64,000 nucleotides of DNA, taken from positions 41,946,501 through 42,010,500 of the forward strand of contig NC_073643.1 of assembly GCF_029407905.1 (NCBI RefSeq), in the 5' to 3' direction. Under the pieces are notes generated by a model that saw only the letters and a program-made list of their open reading frames with translations, had not been told where the DNA came from and ran no database searches. The translations under genes and the position numbers were made by a program. Positions 54,935 to 64,000 of the stretch are shown here, piece by piece. Numbering within the stretch: position 1 is the first letter of the stretch; each line of letters begins with the position of its first letter. The DNA is from Bubalus kerabau (taxonomy: Eukaryota > Chordata > Mammalia > Artiodactyla > Bovidae).

Positions 54935-55655
54935 GCCAGCCCTGAATAAAATTTTAATGAGGTGGATGAATATAGAGCCTGTTATAGAGAGTGAAGTAAG
55001 TCAGAAAGATACAGACAGATACTGTATATTAATGCATATATATAGAATCTACACACACACACACACACACACATACCTATATATATATGTATTGATGATC
55101 CTACTTGCAGGGCAGCAAAGGAGACACAGACATTTTGGACACCGTGGCTAGAGGAGAGGGTGGGATGATTTGGAAGAATAGCACTGAAATGTATACATTA
55201 TCATATGTGAAATAGATAGCCAGTGGGAATTTGATGTATGACACAGGGAACCGAAAGCCAGTGCTCTGTGACAACCTAGAGGGGTGGGATGGGGAGGGAG
55301 GTGGGAGGAGGTTTCAAGAGGGAGGACGTTTCAAGAGAGAGGAAGCAAAGTGAAGTGAAAGTCGCTCAGTCATGTCCAACTCTTTGCAACCCCATGGACT
55401 GTACAGTCCATGGAATTCTCCAGGCCAGAATACTGGAGTGAGTAGCCTCTGCCTTCTCCAGGGGATCTTCCCAACCCAGGGATCAAACCCAGGTCTCCTG
55501 TATTGCTGGTGGATTCTTTACCAGCTGAGCCACAAGGGAAGCTCCCAAGAGAAAGGGGACATATGTGTACCTAATGCTGATTCATGTTGATGGGTGTCAG
55601 AAACCATCACGAGATTGTAAAGTAATTATAAAAAATAAGAATAATAATAAAGCTG
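54935..55655 (+). mobile_element. Ruminant L1 3' end, split by Bov-tA
   Basis: gaatatagagcctgttatag, ctacttgcagggcagcaaag, cctagaggggtgggatgggg, then after the SINE gacatatgtgtacctaatgc and a short A-rich end. An (AC)n run (55050-55072) and an AT run lie inside. Confidence 0.87.
55334..55556 (-). mobile_element. Bov-tA SINE with probable TSD
   Basis: The SINE lies at about 55346-55545. caagagagagg upstream and caagagaaagg downstream are the likely TSD. A short tandem copy of tttcaagag sits just before it. Confidence 0.88.
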
Positions 55656-57124
55656 TCTGCGAGCTCTTGGTTCAATAAACATTCCCCAAAGAAAATAATA
55701 ATGAAATAGTGATTTGGGGACAAATACTTAGATGCCAATTATATTACACATGGGAATCATCACCCTATCTCCATTCCAGTCTAGTTTTTCTTCCACTGTT
55801 GCTGATATTCCCCAATTTCATGCCTCGCAACCAGTGCTGACGTTTATAATACATTCAGCTCTTTCTGTCCTAGCCAAACCTGCAGTTTCCTTGATGTTTT
55901 CCTGGCAGGTAAAGCAGGATAAGGCTCCCTTTTGGTGTAGAATGCATCCGTTATATATTGCAGTTCTTTCTCAGCCTTTTGGGTAGCTAACTTTTGGTGT
56001 TAGAGGAATAGAGAGGAATTTTGAAATCAGGGATTTTTTTTTTTAATGATTTTGGGTGACTGCAAAATATGAAACTCTTCATGACATTGAGTGAATATCT
56101 TCTCTTCTCTTGCAAGTTTCCTTTGATGGCTTCTATGGAATAGAATTTCCAATATATTTTCTCCCAAATTTTGTTGACTGGCACTATGACATTTCTTTAA
56201 AGTATACCTTTACACTTTTAAAATTCCACAAAGGCTTGTCATCATAGGAAGCAAGGGACTCAGCTTTGATCTGCAAAATTAACTCTACAAGGTAGCATGT
56301 TGTTATTCTATTTAGAAGACTTGAAAGCAGATCCAACAATTCAATTATGTTTAATTTGTAATTAACTCCCTCCTAAGCAGCTAATGGTGCATAACTTGGG
56401 CACTACTGTTCTGGATGGGCAAGGAGAAGAATAAAATGGCTTATTTTAGAGAAAGCTTATCTTAGATAGGGTACCTACGGTTGTAGTAGTACTTCTTGGG
56501 ATGACTTTCTGGCTCCAAAATAACACTCTTCTTTGAAGGTGACATACAGCTGAGACTGTGATGTTTGACCCCGATATATGGGAAAGAGATGATTGGTCTC
56601 AGAGTAGGCATCTGACCTGGTTATGCCAATCAGATTCTCTCTTCTGAGAATTTGGAATTTTGAATTGAGAGCAAAATATAGGTTTTGATGCTATTTCAGT
56701 CTCTTAAATGGCAGTGCTCTAGAGTGAGGTCTTTAAGTTCCTGCCTCCCATTTCTCTTGAGCTACCTTGATTCTTCAAAAAACTTGGTTATTTAATTTTT
56801 CCTTCAATTTTGTGAGCTACTGCAGCATTTTTCCAAAAAGTTCCTCTTATTTTTGAGTAGACTTTAGGGTTTGTCTAGTTTTCTTGCCACCAAAGTTAAT
56901 GACAATACAGAAATCAAAGAAATTAATTCTTTACTAAATTTGTTAATGCAGGTGATGTCTACTTGGTGGCAATTATTATAGTTTTTAATTATGTGTGTGT
57001 TTGATGGGAAATTAGTATTTTACCATATGCTATGGTGCCTTATTGTTTTCATCATCATTTTCATCACGAGCATCATGACAACCCTTGTTTACAAAGAACT
57101 CTCTACCCAACCAAAAATTAAGCA
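55656..57124. other. Unique AT-rich DNA
   Basis: About 1.5 kb with no recognised repeat. 56225-56460 is listed separately as enhancer-like. Confidence 0.5.
56225..56460. promoter_or_regulatory. Candidate conserved non-coding element
   Basis: CAGCTTTGATCTGC near 56261 (TCF/LEF-like), then AATTATGTTTAATTTGTAAT near 56343 with several homeodomain-like cores. Inference only. Confidence 0.25.
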
Positions 57125-57290
57125 TTTTGCACACAAAAATAGCATTTGCTATGTGATTACAATAATACTGTTAAATGGATACTATCATTCTCCTTGTTTC
57201 ATACTTTGGGAAGCTGAGGCAGAGAGTTACTTGAAGTCATGCTTCTGGAAAGTGATGGAGAAATGATTTCAGTCTAGGTTTGTCATGCCT
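57125..57290 (-). mobile_element. MIR SINE, diverged
   Basis: ctatcattctccttgtttca, agctgaggcagagagttact in reverse order. Confidence 0.6.
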
Positions 57291-57489
57291 CAAAGAAAGA
57301 TGATACTCTTAAGTTTTGCACTGTAGTGTAGAAATGTAATTCTGCCCAAAGATGTTGTATTCCCTGGTTTATTGGTTTTTCTATATTGAATATGGAAATG
57401 GGATAATTTTGTAGTTTTGGAAATTTAATACTCTATTTTAGTTGGCTTAATTATACTATCCCTTCTTTTTTTGTAGGTCTTTGTTTTTC

Positions 57490-57860
57490 TTGTTTGATGA
57501 GGCCAGGGATTAGGCAGTCAGGGTACCAGATTAGATAAATTGTCCTGAGAAGACCTCTTTGAGGAGGTGACATTGAAACTGAGACAGAATGATAAAAATA
57601 AGGCAGCTATGCAAAGATCAGAGACAGAATGTTCCAGGAAATGGGAAGAACAAATACACAGGTATTGATTTGGGAATGAACGTGGTGAGGTTAGAGGAAA
57701 AGAACCTCTGGAGAGGAGAGGAATGAACAAGGGAATCAGTGATAAGAGATGATGGAGAGGAAGGCTAGAATTGAATCATTTAGGATCTTATAGTCCATAG
57801 TAAGGAAAATGGATTTTATTATAAACACAATGGACTAGCCATTAGGAAATTCAGAGGAGA
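57490..57860 (+). mobile_element. Old L1ME-type 3' end
   Basis: tttgaggaggtgacattgaa, acagaatgttccaggaaatg, atttaggatcttatagtcca match the L1ME 3' region in sense. Confidence 0.65.
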
Positions 57861-58217
57861 GGAACAATATGATATAGTGGATTTCTCCTTCTGGGAATGA
57901 TAGAGGAGCCAGCAACCCTCCTATAGAACATATAGAAGGCTAGGCAAAATGAAGAGAAAATATTTATTTAAAGGCATTGAAGAGCTGCTAAGATATCCAG
58001 GACTTGAGGGGCCAAAATACTGCAGAAAGGAAGTATGCTGCAGTGACCTCAATAGTCTCACTCTTTTTCTTTTTGAAGCCTTTGTGGATTTGTAAATGGT
58101 AAAGTTATAAGAGGCTAAAAGACCTAATAGAAAGTCCCTGCTAAGAAGTAGGGAAGTTGAGCAGAGGTTTTGGCAGTCCTAAGGATACACAAATCCAAAA
58201 AAAAAAAGTAATAGAAG
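57861..58217. other. Unclassified, possibly 5' part of the L1M
   Basis: atagaggagccagcaaccct and similar text might be old L1, but I cannot place it. Confidence 0.35.
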
Positions 58218-58218
58218 A

Positions 58219-58350
58219 CTCAGTTCAGTTCAGTTCAGTCGCTCATTCCTGTCCGACTCTTTGCAACCCTATGAATTGCACCACGCCAGGCCTCCCTGTC
58301 CATCACCAACTCCCGGAGTTCACTCAGACTCACTTCCATCGAGTCGGTGA
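58219..58350 (-). mobile_element. BovB 3'-end fragment
   Basis: The terminal ~130 bp of BovB in reverse, starting with a (CAGTT)n-type tail. A 16 bp unit is tandemly repeated across its right junction (58346-58361, 58362-58377). Confidence 0.85.
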
Positions 58351-58963
58351 TGTATAAAAAAGGTGATGTATAAAAAAGGTATTATGGTATGACAAAGCTG
58401 TATTTATTAGAGGAATGAGAGGTTGGGTAACATTAAAATATCAAATAATGCTAACAAGGAAAAACCATATGATCATCTTAATAGAAACTCAACATCTAAT
58501 CTTGACAAAAACTTTTCACAAATTCAGAATATAAGTAAACATCCTTAAAGGAAGAATATTTAGAAAACACAGAGCAAGCATCATCAGGCTTAAATGAAAT
58601 ACTGAGATCCTTATTCTGTAATTAGGTATGAATTAAGGGTGATAACACCACTTCTGCTCAGTCTGATACAGGAGGGCCAAGTGAATGCTGTGGGGCTAGG
58701 AAAAGAAATAAAATACATAAGGATGAGAGACAAAGTAATAAGATTATATAATTTGCAGAAGATATAATTATATAGTATAAATTTAACATGAATTTAGCAA
58801 GTTTGTTGGATACAAAGTCATTTGAAAAAACTATTGTATATTTCATATCTGCAAAAAGGAATTATAGAATGAAATTTTTAAAAGATACTATTTTAAATCA
58901 ATCCAGCAACATATAGAGAGGACTATAAACTATGATGAAATTATATTTCCCAAAATATGAAGT

Positions 58964-59216
58964 AGAACAATCATATGCATGCGTACATGCATGTTCGGTT
59001 GCTTCAGTCGTGTCTGACTCTTTGTGACTCTATGGACTGTCGTCCACCAGGCTCCTCTGTCCATGGGATTCCCTAGCGAGAATCCTGGAATGGGTTTCAT
59101 GCCCTCCTCCAGGAGATCTTCCTGACCCAGGAATCAAACCCACAGTTCTTACGTCTCCTGCATTGGCAGGTGGGTTCTGTATCACTAATGCCAGCCAGGA
59201 GTCCCAGAACAATCAT
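58964..59216 (-). mobile_element. Bov-tA SINE with TSD
   Basis: The SINE is 58975-59205. Perfect 11 bp TSD agaacaatcat (58964-58974, 59206-59216). Confidence 0.93.
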
Positions 59217-59223
59217 CTATCTA

Positions 59224-59448
59224 TATCCAAAATTATGGGCTTCCCTGGTGACTCAGATGGTAAAGAATCTGTCTGCAATGCAGGAGACCTGGGTTCGATC
59301 CCTGGGAAGAAGATCCCCTGGAGAAGGAAATGGCAACCCACTCCAGTATTCTTGTCTGGAGAATTCCATGGACAGAGGAGCCTGGTGAGCTACTCCATGG
59401 GATCACAACAAGCTGGACACGACTGAGTGACTAACACTTATCCAAAAT
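59224..59448 (+). mobile_element. Bov-tA SINE with TSD
   Basis: The SINE is 59234-59438. Perfect 10 bp TSD tatccaaaat (59224-59233, 59439-59448). Confidence 0.93.
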
Positions 59449-59787
59449 GACCCTATACTATATACAAAATTAACTTGAAATACATTGCAGATAAAAACAT
59501 AAACACTAAAAAAATCTAGAAGAAAACATGGAAGAAAGTTTTTATGAAATTAGGTTAGTCAAAAATTTCTTAAATATAGCAGTAAAACCAAGATCCCTAA
59601 AAGAAAAGAAAAGATAAATTGGGAATCATAAAGTTTGAAAGTTGAATGCTTTAAAATATGCTACTAAGAAAATGGAAAGATAAGCAACAAAATGGGATGA
59701 AATATTTGTGAATAATATCTGATAAAATACTTACCCAGATGCATAAAAAACTCTTACAGGTTAATAATAAGACAAACCAAACTATGT

Positions 59788-60216
59788 TTGTTAATGACAA
59801 ATAAGCACATGGGAAAATGCTCAGATTATACTACTCTAATGGCAGAAAATGAAGAGGAACTAAAGAGCCTCTTGATGAGGGTGAAAGAGAAGAGTGAAAA
59901 AGCTGGCTTAAAACTCATTCAAAAAGCTAAAATCATAGCATCTGGTCCCATCATTTCATGGCGAATAGATGGGGAAAAAGTGGAAACAGTGACAGATTTT
60001 ATTTTCTTGGGCTCTAAAATCACCGCAAATAGTGATTGCAGCCATGAAATTAAAAGTCGCTTGCTCCTTGGAAGAAAAGCTATGACAAACCTAGACAGTA
60101 TATTAAAGAACAGAGACATCACTTTGCCAACAAAGGTCCATCTAGTCACAGCTATGGTTTTTCCAGTAGTTACATACGGATGTGAGAGCTGGACCATAAA
60201 GAAGGCTGAGTCCTGA
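59788..60216 (+). pseudogene. BovB reverse transcriptase C-terminal frame
   Basis: A 142-codon frame with TTLMAENEEELKSLLMRVKE, then DCSHEIKSRLLLGRKAMTNL and VTYGCESWTIKK. YADD is destroyed (reads SDYTT), and the first codons belong to the host L1M rather than BovB. It stops at 60216; the thumb continues in another frame (60235-60459). Confidence 0.87.
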
Positions 60217-60588
60217 AGAATCAATGCTTTCGAATTGTGCTGTTGGAGAAGACTCTTGAGAGTCCCTTGGACAGCAAGGAGATCAAATCAGTCAATCCTA
60301 AAGGAAATCAGTTCTGAATATTCATTGGAGGAACTGATGCTGAAGCTGAAACTCCCATACTTTGGCCTTCTGATTCGAAGAGCCATCTCATTGGAAAAGA
60401 CCCTGATGATGGGGAGGCAAAAGGAGAAAAGGGTGGCAGAGGATGAGATGGTTAGATAGCATCACTGACTCAATGGACATGAATCTGAGCAAGCTCTAGA
60501 GACAGTGAAGGACACAGGAACCTGGTGTGCTGTACTCCATAAGGTTGCAGAGTCAGGCACCACTTAGCGACTGAACAACTGTAACAGA
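59823..60588 (+). mobile_element. BovB (RTE LINE), 5'-truncated, older copy
   Basis: Starts at the catalytic region and runs to a degraded tail (actgaacaactg). No TSD is clear, and the surrounding L1M is discontinuous here, so a deletion may have accompanied insertion. Confidence 0.88.
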
Positions 60589-60907
60589 TGAATAAATTGG
60601 GAGAGGATATGAAGTGTGTTTCTAGGGTGCTGGTAACATTCTATTTCTTGATTTGGGAGTGGTTACATGTGTACTCTGTGAAAACTCATTATAATTTATT
60701 TACATTTTTGTGTGTAAGATAGATTCCATTAAATAAGTATTTTGGAGAATGGATTGGAGCCAGTGAAAAACAAGGTCAGGATTTAGGAAGTTCCAGTGAG
60801 ATGATGATCTGGGATTCAGGGTAGTGGTAGAGAGAAAAAGAAGCAGACAGATTTGAGAGACAGTGTGGAGGTAGTCTGGCGCCTCCACATGACTTAGTGG
60901 TAAGAGT

Positions 60908-61344
60908 ATATGGGTTGAATGGTGTCCCCCTAAAAGATATTTGAAATCCTAACCCCCATTGCCTTAAAATGTGACCTTCATGGAGACAAGATCATTGCAG
61001 ATGTAAGTAGTTAAGAATACCCTAGTGGAACAGGATGGGCCCTTATTAGAGTGTAACTGGTGTTCTTATAAGAAGAGAAGAGACACCAATAAATGGATGC
61101 CTTAGAGGAGACTGTGATGACAGAGGCCGAGGTTAAAGTGATGGAATTACAAGCTAAGAAATGCCAAGGATTGATGGCCCATACCAGAAGCTAGGAAGAG
61201 GCAGAAAGGATTCTACCCAGAGTCTTGGAGGCAGCATGACCCTACTGACTTCTCACCTCTACAACTGTAAGATAGTACATTTCTTTCGTTTAAGTCACTC
61301 AGTTTGAGGTATTTTGTTATCGCAGCCCTAGGAAGCTAATAATA
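60908..61344 (+). mobile_element. MLT1-type LTR (ERVL-MaLR)
   Basis: gggttgaatggtgtccccct at the start, tggtgttcttataagaagag in the middle, and agtcactcagtttgaggtat with cctaggaagctaataatag at the end form the classic MLT1 order. About 435 bp, near full length. Ancient; predates ruminants. No internal region visible. Confidence 0.82.
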
Positions 61345-61439
61345 GGGAGGATGGAAAGGACATGCATAAGAATGACTACCTGTTTTCAGCACCTGAATGG
61401 ATGAACTGACCAAATTGAACTTTATGTGGATCATCAAGG

Positions 61440-62760
61440 CAGATTTTGAACATTTAATTATGGATTTGATGATGCTTTCAGCACACAGTAGAACATAATG
61501 CATCAAGGATTCTGCATCTTAAGAAAGCGTTTTGTTTCTCATTCGGCATTCAGCCGGGAATTCACCTAAATCTCCTTGTGCAGTCAGGGGTATATCTTCT
61601 TCTTAGAGCCTTTTGGAGAAGGGATCACAGCCTCCCTTAGAATTATTTGGAAGGACAGCAGCAGGAGAAGCAGGTTGGTGTGAGTAGTTAACTTGTCCTT
61701 TCTTGTTTTTTCCAACTTGTGGAGCACAGCTGGGAGTGAAACCCTGGAGACAACAGCTTCTCTGTTTTATTATGCTTCAGGAAACCTGAACAAGGAAGCA
61801 GGGTTACTGAAAATTAGCTGCATTTCCTTTTCTGCTTCTCAGTCCTGGTACAGGAGATTTGCTAGGGCCTGGACTCTTTTAATCTTTCCAGGGGCAGTGG
61901 GAGACGGTTCTCTGTCAGAGGCTTCTCTCCAGGCTGCCATGAAATGAAGAGGAAGCAAAGTCCAACTGAGTTTAGGTCTCTGCTCTTTCTCTTTTTTGTA
62001 GTAGCCTTTTGACAAGACTGGCCGTCTTCCTGCTTTCTGCAGATTTCATCCAGTGGCCTGCGTGTGAATTTGAACAAACTTTCTCATTGTTTTTCTTCCT
62101 GCTGTGACAGCCAGGAATGTTTGCCCATTGGTGGGACATGCCCCACTAATCCATCACTTTGAAAGCTGTCAGGGTTCTCTGTTGGCTCCAGAAGAGAAAT
62201 AATTGAAACTTAATCAAGCATCTTAAATATTCAGTATGATTAGAGGAAAAATGAATGGATTCTGTAAACTCACATTGATACTCAATTCTACTTGCAGTTA
62301 GTCTTGGACATAAATTTCAGAAAATTATATGTAAATGTACTCATTAGTGTACTGTAATACCGAACATCTATTTTGTCTCTGGGCAATTTTTCTTTTCTTA
62401 GTACAAAAGCTATTACTACTGTTATTAAAAACAGTAATTGATTTTCCATTTTTTAAAAACTTGTTTTTTTTTTTTTCCTCTAGTTCCATTTCCTCTCCGC
62501 ATCTTTGCCATGCATTCCGATAATATTTTCCTAAGGCTTGCAAAAGAGTTACATTATGCTCTAATAATTCTGAGGACAAAGGGGAGAAAGGGCAGTGTGG
62601 TGTTACTGGAGAAGCTATTTTAAACTGGAGCGGGCCCAGAAAACTAACCTCGGAATGACACATTGAATGGCTTTATGCCAGGGATTTGATTATATTGTGT
62701 GTTGTTTCATTTGAACATTGTAGATCTTATTTTATAATTAATGTTTTATAAAGCCCTAAC
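61440..62760. promoter_or_regulatory. Unique, possibly conserved non-coding block
   Basis: The longest repeat-free block near the right edge with a rich site mixture: CATTTAATTATGG near 61452, CATAATGCATCAAG near 61493, GAAATAATTGAAACTTAATC near 62198. A T run at about 62464-62476. Frames here lack recognisable domains. Confidence 0.3.
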
Positions 62761-63664
62761 TAGTGTTGGAGTCAAAATACAGTTTTATTAAAAGGCTCTA
62801 AAAATTACAAATCAGCCATATAGGTTAGTTGTAACATGAATGCTCCACGTGTTCTCACAAATGTATGTCTAAATTTAATTCTGGTGTACATTTATTTCAG
62901 AAAAAAAAAAGAAATACTTTAAAGGTTTTGGTGATAATTTTAATTAAAAACTTTATTTATTTCATGTGATTACTTACTGGTGTACAGAACTTGTTCCATC
63001 CTCAAATGTAAGCTTTTTTGGGTGGGGGGAAGAATTAAAAATACTTTGAATATTTAAATTTGATTTTGCAAGGTGACTATGCAGTTTTGTTAATATAAAT
63101 ATACTATTACATATCCTGAAGGGGAAGTGAATGAATCTCTATTTACAATGATGTGATTCCATTTTTAAAAATATCTTCAGGGCTCAGCTGAAGACAAATT
63201 GAGTACAAAATAATTCCGATAGTCTGGGGTTTGTGAGTGTGTGTGTGTGTCTTTAATAATGCATCTTTCATACCATCAAATAAATCAGATAGGCACAGGA
63301 GATTTAGAAATCATATACTGTAACAAAATGAGGAGATTTTAGATTCTCTTGCATGTTGCTATTTTCAGTGTTTATTGTGAAACTCAAATTGGCAGCGTTT
63401 GTGATTCATGATGTCCATCAGGCAAAGTTCTTTGCTGAGTTTCTTTCTTTTGCTAGTCCATATTCCATCCTGTGGCAGGTAAACAGGCTAGTGTCTAAAT
63501 TTATTTAAAGTTGTTTACAAAAAGCCAGAAACACAGTGGTGTTTTCAATGTGAGGTTGATTGTGTAGTTTGGATTTATGGCTTTGGCAAACACATCCGGC
63601 TGTTTACACTGTCATTTATTTAGTAAGCTCTCTCTTCAGTCCCTGGGGCAGATGTTGGTTAAGA
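62761..63664. other. Unique AT-rich DNA
   Basis: An A run at about 62902-62911 and a (GT)n stretch at 63233-63250. No gene recognised. Confidence 0.5.
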
Positions 63665-63880
63665 TCAAGGTGGGGAAGCCTCAGCTATCAGCCTCAATTT
63701 AAATCTCAGCTTACCAGTTTTTCTGACTGCAAGCAGCTCTGTAAACTGTGTGCCTTAGTTTCCTCACATGTGACAAGGGGAAAATTATGATGCCATACAG
63801 AATTTGGGGGAGGATTTAATACATTTAAAACCAAGAACAGTGCCTGATGCGTAGTGAGAACTCAATTATTAAGCAATTAA
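63665..63880 (+). mobile_element. MIR SINE, diverged
   Basis: gccttagtttcctcacatgt, cagtgcctgatgcgtagtga, gaactcaattattaagc in sense order. Confidence 0.75.
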
Positions 63881-64000
63881 AAAAAACTGAAGGTGACCAG
63901 CTTTTAAAAAAAAAAAAATCTCACCTGGTTTGTTGTGCCTGTGTTGGCTTTCATATTTGGGGAAAGAGATGGAAGAAAATGTGTTAAAAATGATTTGCAT
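63881..64000. other. Unique DNA at the window edge
   Basis: An A run at 63907-63918; nothing else recognised. Confidence 0.5.

Larger units (their letters stand above)
58370..60765 (+). mobile_element. L1M ORF2 to 3' end relic, repeatedly interrupted
   Basis: Old L1 coding sequence with many stops: aaaaccatatgatcatctta and the reverse transcriptase region (58440-58963), then ORF2 C-terminal text (59449-59820), then 3' UTR (gtgtttctagggtgctggta, 60590-60765). Two Bov-tA and one BovB sit inside, and consensus sequence is missing around the BovB. Confidence 0.75.

Overview
This window looks like intergenic or deep-intronic nuclear DNA from a pecoran ruminant, most likely a bovid (cattle, buffalo, sheep or goat group). 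The evidence is its repeat content: many tRNA-Glu-headed Bov-tA SINEs, two-unit Bov-A2 SINEs that open with a CTG run, cetartiodactyl CHR-type SINEs, ruminant-type L1 3' ends, and several copies of BovB, the RTE-clade LINE abundant in ruminants and widely accepted to have spread horizontally between vertebrates. I could not separate species from the sequence alone. I found no protein-coding exon, functional RNA gene, CRISPR array or operon. The longer open frames I examined are BovB or L1 remnants, SINE shadows or chance frames.

Layout. 0-7 kb: an L1M 3' end, SINEs, a 5'-truncated BovB, a 26-base poly-C tract, a minus-strand LTR, then an L1 3' end carrying a nested solo LTR, both with their own target-site duplications (TSDs). 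7-13 kb: Bov-tA, hAT-like, MIR and L1 pieces plus two unique blocks that look like possible enhancers (9.48-10.0 and 12.56-13.26 kb). 13.6-14.9 kb: a BovB copy inserted into a MIR, with its 5' end inverted. 15-23 kb: old LINE and LTR relics, a second plus-strand BovB, a CHR SINE with clear TSD, and unique DNA. 23-30 kb: L1 3' ends, Bov-A2, a 133 bp near-identical direct repeat, MER5A, MIRs. 30-45 kb: mostly unique DNA with scattered SINEs and an old L1 3' end; possible enhancer-like blocks at 31.56, 37.78 and 43.98 kb. 45-53 kb: two minus-strand BovB copies, SINEs, and a 101 bp inverted repeat spanning 49.13-49.91 kb. 53-64 kb: L1 ends with nested SINEs, an L1M ORF2 relic invaded by SINEs and BovB, an MLT1-type LTR, and unique DNA at 61.4-62.8 kb.

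What works together here is insertion history. TSDs and interruptions give relative order: MIR and old LINEs first, then L1M, MLT1 and MER5A, then CHR SINEs, ruminant L1 and BovB, with Bov-tA and Bov-A2 among the youngest. Repeat names come from remembered consensus features, not a database run. Boundaries marked by a TSD are accurate to a few bases; MIR and old-LINE boundaries are approximate. Enhancer-like calls are inference only, because I cannot see an alignment.
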